Origin: Pseudomonadota bacterium
GTDB lineage: Bacteria; Myxococcota; Bradymonadia; UBA4248
Length of the DNA stretch: 6,359 bases
Direction of reading: 5' to 3'
Assembly (NCBI GenBank): GCA_017629415.1
Contig: JAGBXG010000242.1
Span: 1 to 6,359, forward strand
A program made the position numbers and the translations under genes. The first letter of the stretch is position 1. Each line of letters begins with the position of its first letter. The notes beneath the pieces are model-generated. The model was not told the origin of the DNA and made no database searches. It saw only the letters and a program-made list of their open reading frames with translations. Of this stretch, positions 3,851 through 6,359 are shown in pieces.

Positions 3851-5437
3851 TTACATCGACAATTTCTGAAATTTAGTGATTCGCGCGCCAAATTCGGGGG
3901 ACAAATAGGGCTCCAGACGTTTCAGAAGGATTTGTTTTTGTTCCGTCTGACCGAGAATTTGGCAAATTTTTGCCAGTTCTAACCCTAAATCCATAAATGC
4001 CGTGATATGGTTTTGAGTCTCAAATCGAATCATATCTGCTTTGAGCTGCTCAAAAGCCTCGTTTTCGGCTTCATCGAGCGTCACCATGCCATGGTTATCC
4101 AGGCGTGTTTGTTCCACTTGGGCGCAAAGCATCATGGCCGCAGCCAATTTTGCAGAAACATCGTCGACATGCTCTACAAAGGTTTCGCAAGCATTGCGAG
4201 CATCTACCGCAGCCCGTGAAAACTGACAAAGCGATTCATAGATTTGGCTGCGCAGAGCCAAAGCGCGTGTGGCAAATGGGATCAGCTGTGTAAAAGCCGC
4301 TGTTTCGGCAATATGGCGCAGCGGTTCCAGTGAAGATTCATAATGACCGCGCCGAATTTCTAAAGCGGTCGAAGTGAGTGCCCCGGCAAGCCGAATCTGA
4401 ACATCGACATGCGGCACTTTTTCACAAAGAATTTCAAAAGCCTCGCGAGCTTTTTCAAGTTCGGGGCTATCCTCTTGGCCTTCGGCCAACCATTGAAAAC
4501 GCATTAAAGCAATGGCCAGCAACAAAGGCTCACGCGTAATCTCCTGTTCCAGGGAGGCCAGGGTTTGCAGGCATTCCGCCTGAGCATGCGGCAAATTCCA
4601 GCGCGCCTGTAATAACTCCAATTCAGCCATTTGAAGCTGCTCGGGTTGAGCTGTGGCCTGAGTGACAGCTTTTTTCAAATCGCGCACGACAGCTTCGAGC
4701 TTTTCTACCGCAGCTGCAGCATTGCCGGAACGCAAATCCAGGCGGCTGAAATGCATTTTTTGGAGCCAAAGTTCTTCAAAATCTTTGGAATGAGCATTTT
4801 GCGCAGCCTCAAGTGCATTGCAAGCCTCTTGTCCAGCGCCGACCATATCATAAAGTTCTGCCAGCTGACGTTGTCCCATTGCACGGAATTCCGCCGCCTC
4901 AGCTGCCGGCATACCGGCACCATCCAAGGCACCGACTGCACGGCTGATCGCCTCAATAGCTTCCATATAATGGCAAAGTTTGAGCTCAAGACCGCCCATA
5001 TGCATCAATATTTCGAGAACTGCACGACCATCCTCGGCTTTCATCCCCAGATCAAGTGCAGTTTCCAAAAACTCGATGGCTTTATCCCAATTGCCCGCAA
5101 AAATCTCACTTTGCGCCAAAATACGCTGTCCTTGCACGGCTCGGCTCAAATCCCCAAGACGCTCGGATTCCGAAGCATAGCGCAAAGCAGCTGCATCGAT
5201 CTCTGATTTGGCGGCGTTCATACCTTGCAAGGCGCGAACTTGCCAAACGATCGATGTCAAATACACAGACTCAGCATTCTTCAAATCACGTGCTGCTGTT
5301 TCAAGCTCTGCAGCTTCAGACAACGCCTGCGCAAACTTCTGAGCTTGTAATAACTGTTGGACAGCAGACACTCGCGAGCGAATATCCCCCGAAAGCGTTG
5401 GAGAAGATTTACGATTTTTGGACAAAGATTTTTTCAT
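3851..5437 (-). CDS. Large helical repeat protein, TPR-like, function unknown
   Basis: This 528-residue protein is rich in Ala, Leu, Glu and Gln and appears to be helical almost throughout. Helix pairs spaced as in tetratricopeptide repeats are visible, for example ILAQSEIFAGNWDKAIEFLE followed by TALDLG, then a later helix LKLCHYMEAIEAISRAVGAL and another near RQLAELYDMVGAGQEACNAL. TPR arrays usually act as scaffolds for protein-protein contacts; no enzymatic or DNA-binding domain was recognised. The N-terminus (MKKSLSKNRKSSPT) is basic but has no hydrophobic segment, so it is probably cytoplasmic. ATG at 5437 is preferred to an upstream TTG at 5455, which overlaps the T run of the preceding terminator; upstream of the ATG there is only a weak GGA-type ribosome site. 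The gene follows the CARDB/PPC gene by 96 bases with a hairpin pair between. It ends against GC-rich repeats without a typical terminator. Confidence 0.8.
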   Translation of the reverse strand: MKKSLSKNRKSSPTLSGDIRSRVSAVQQLLQAQKFAQALSEAAELETAARDLKNAESVYLTSIVWQVRALQGMNAAKSEIDAAALRYASESERLGDLSRAVQGQRILAQSEIFAGNWDKAIEFLETALDLGMKAEDGRAVLEILMHMGGLELKLCHYMEAIEAISRAVGALDGAGMPAAEAAEFRAMGQRQLAELYDMVGAGQEACNALEAAQNAHSKDFEELWLQKMHFSRLDLRSGNAAAAVEKLEAVVRDLKKAVTQATAQPEQLQMAELELLQARWNLPHAQAECLQTLASLEQEITREPLLLAIALMRFQWLAEGQEDSPELEKAREAFEILCEKVPHVDVQIRLAGALTSTALEIRRGHYESSLEPLRHIAETAAFTQLIPFATRALALRSQIYESLCQFSRAAVDARNACETFVEHVDDVSAKLAAAMMLCAQVEQTRLDNHGMVTLDEAENEAFEQLKADMIRFETQNHITAFMDLGLELAKICQILGQTEQKQILLKRLEPYLSPEFGARITKFQKLSM

Positions 5438-5453
5438 AATTTTTCCAAATAAC

Positions 5454-5496
5454 AAAAAATGCGCCGCGTATTGGCTGCAAAGCCAATAGCAGGCGC
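5454..5496 (-). terminator. Rho-independent terminator after the CARDB/PPC gene, in the TPR gene leader
   Basis: On the - strand the stem is GCGCC / GGCGC (5496-5492 and 5465-5461), a 3x3 internal loop, then TATTGGCT / AGCCAATA (5488-5481 and 5476-5469) with loop TTGC. ATTTTTTG follows (T run 5459-5454). It lies 37 bases past the upstream stop codon but only 16 bases before the TPR-like ATG, leaving no room for a promoter after it. Confidence 0.8.
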
Positions 5497-5500
5497 AAAA

Positions 5501-5524
5501 GCGCGGCGTATCTCATAGCCGCGC
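5501..5524 (-). promoter_or_regulatory. GC-rich hairpin competing with the terminator
   Basis: GCGCGGC / GCCGCGC on the - strand (5524-5518 and 5507-5501) form a 7-bp stem with a 10-base loop, followed by TTTT. Its 3' arm can instead pair with CGCGGCG (5468-5462) at the foot of the terminator, so alternative folds exist. It may simply be a tandem terminator, or part of an attenuator ahead of the TPR-like gene. Confidence 0.55.
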
Positions 5525-5533
5525 CCACACAAA

Positions 5534-6359
5534 TTATGGCAAAGTTATCTCGTAACGGTTCGAAATCGAAGAATCGGCACCTTTGACGCGCAAATAAACG
5601 GTCTGTGCTGCCTCCAGTTCAAGCGATTCCCTATCGGAAGCCGTATCGGCATGCGCAATTTCAAGCCCGGAAGCATCGTAGGCTGTCAATGAAAGATCGC
5701 CTTTGGCATGTTCAAAAACAAGGCTGACCGTGGCTGAATCAGCAAGCGAAAGTGTAAACCAATCCTCATCGGAGGGACAAATCTGGTGCGTTTGGGTAGT
5801 TCCTGACGTCAGAACCGTCGCAAGCAGGATATTGTCGTTCGGCTCGGCGCTATCGTTCTGGCAACCGGCAAGGATGGACACCGTCTGCTGCGTCACATTG
5901 TTGTTCGGCGCAATGTCTGCCGTCGTCGTCACTTGTGCGGAAATCGAAGCCTGCCCGGTCAAACCGGCCGGAATCGTCACTTTATGACGCACATGGGCTT
6001 TCTGCCCCGGCGCCAGCGGCGTTTCAGAAGTCAAGCTAAAGAGCGGCGTCTTACGGCCATTCTGCGTCAGTACGGCTTCGGCAGTATAAGACGCATCCAG
6101 CGTGCCTGCATTGGAAATATCGAAATCAAGCGTGGCCGGCATGCCGGATGTCAATGACTCTGGTGTAATCTTTAACCCCGAAACCGCCAAATCCGTGCCT
6201 TCGGTACCCGCCCAAAGCAAACGGTAAGGCTGAACAGGCGCATTCGGCACGTTCGTGAAGATACGCAACGTATGCGGACCATCCATCACAGCCGTATAAT
6301 CTCCGCGGGCATGACAGAAGCCGGCATACATAGCCGCCTCTTTCCCGAAGTTGCGGGAA
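5534..6359 (-). CDS. Secreted protein with CARDB and PPC domains (3' part)
   Basis: The frame stays open to the window's right edge, reading ...SRNFGKEAA before the first Met, so the N-terminus and any signal peptide or catalytic domain are missing. Numbering from Met at 6331, residues ~46-153 look like a CARDB-type beta-sandwich (TDLAVSGLKITPESLTSGMP ... ISNAGTLDA ... APGQKAHVRHKVTIPAG ... APNNNVTQQTVSI). Residues ~157-265 match a bacterial pre-peptidase C-terminal domain: the EPNDNILLAT start, CPSDEDWFTLSL in the middle, VSLVFEHAKGDLSLTAYD, and a final strand RYEITLP. Both domains are extracellular accessory modules often found at the end of secreted peptidases and adhesins. Two Cys (157 and 185) bracket the start of the PPC domain and may form a disulfide. 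An RGD triplet (9-11) is probably chance. The enzymatic role, if any, cannot be judged from this fragment. Confidence 0.75.
   Translation of the reverse strand, partial: SRNFGKEAAMYAGFCHARGDYTAVMDGPHTLRIFTNVPNAPVQPYRLLWAGTEGTDLAVSGLKITPESLTSGMPATLDFDISNAGTLDASYTAEAVLTQNGRKTPLFSLTSETPLAPGQKAHVRHKVTIPAGLTGQASISAQVTTTADIAPNNNVTQQTVSILAGCQNDSAEPNDNILLATVLTSGTTQTHQICPSDEDWFTLSLADSATVSLVFEHAKGDLSLTAYDASGLEIAHADTASDRESLELEAAQTVYLRVKGADSSISNRYEITLP

Noticed and set aside
4631..5206. 191-codon open frame on the + strand inside the TPR-like gene
   Set aside because: It lies fully antisense to a long, compositionally coherent helical protein, has odd composition (many Cys, Ser, Phe), and resembles no family; it is a shadow frame.
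5438..5455. TTG start at 5455 for the TPR-like gene (534 residues)
   Set aside because: The TTG overlaps the terminator T run and the extra residues LFGKI precede a normal ATG with a typical basic start MKKSLSKNRK; ATG at 5437 is more plausible.
6299..6307. RGD cell-attachment motif in the CARDB/PPC protein
   Set aside because: A three-residue motif is expected by chance and nothing else points to integrin binding.

Overview
The window looks like part of a chromosome from a Gram-negative bacterium of the former Deltaproteobacteria, with Myxococcota or Bradymonadota relatives as the best guess. The basis is the style of the two truncated flanking genes: an amidohydrolase carrying a C-terminal thrombospondin type 3 (calcium-binding) tail, and a surface-type protein with CARDB and pre-peptidase C-terminal (PPC) domains. 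Such add-on domains are common in that group but are not diagnostic, so the placement is an inference.

Layout, left to right. (1) 1-699 (+): 3' part of an amidohydrolase-family protein with a Cys-rich linker and TSP3 repeats, followed by a clear intrinsic terminator. (2) 700-1086: convergent intergenic gap holding a dispersed repeat (copy A), a 32-bp direct repeat, and the terminator of the next gene with a cUUCGg loop. (3) 1087-2370 (-): complete Glu/Leu/Phe/Val-type glutamate dehydrogenase. (4) 2371-2593: AT-rich gap with two perfect DnaA boxes (TTATCCACA). (5) 2594-3436 (-): complete, AT-rich Dam-type adenine methylase whose motif IV reads DSPY. (6) 3437-3850: gap packed with GC-rich hairpins, tandem 23-bp units, and copy B of the dispersed repeat in the opposite orientation to copy A. 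(7) 3851-5437 (-): 528-residue all-helical, TPR-like cytoplasmic protein of unknown function. (8) 5438-5533: two adjacent GC-rich hairpins, the second followed by a T run. (9) 5534-6359 (-): 3' part of a secreted CARDB/PPC protein.

The genes do not form an obvious pathway. GDH links 2-oxoglutarate and glutamate, Dam modifies DNA, and the two edge genes are probably exported. The most interesting parts are non-coding: the DnaA-box pair next to a dam gene, the diverged 163-bp repeat that flanks gdhA-dam as an inverted pair and keeps a short reading frame, and the mutually exclusive hairpins directly ahead of the TPR gene. No mobile-element genes, tRNA, rRNA or cas genes were seen.
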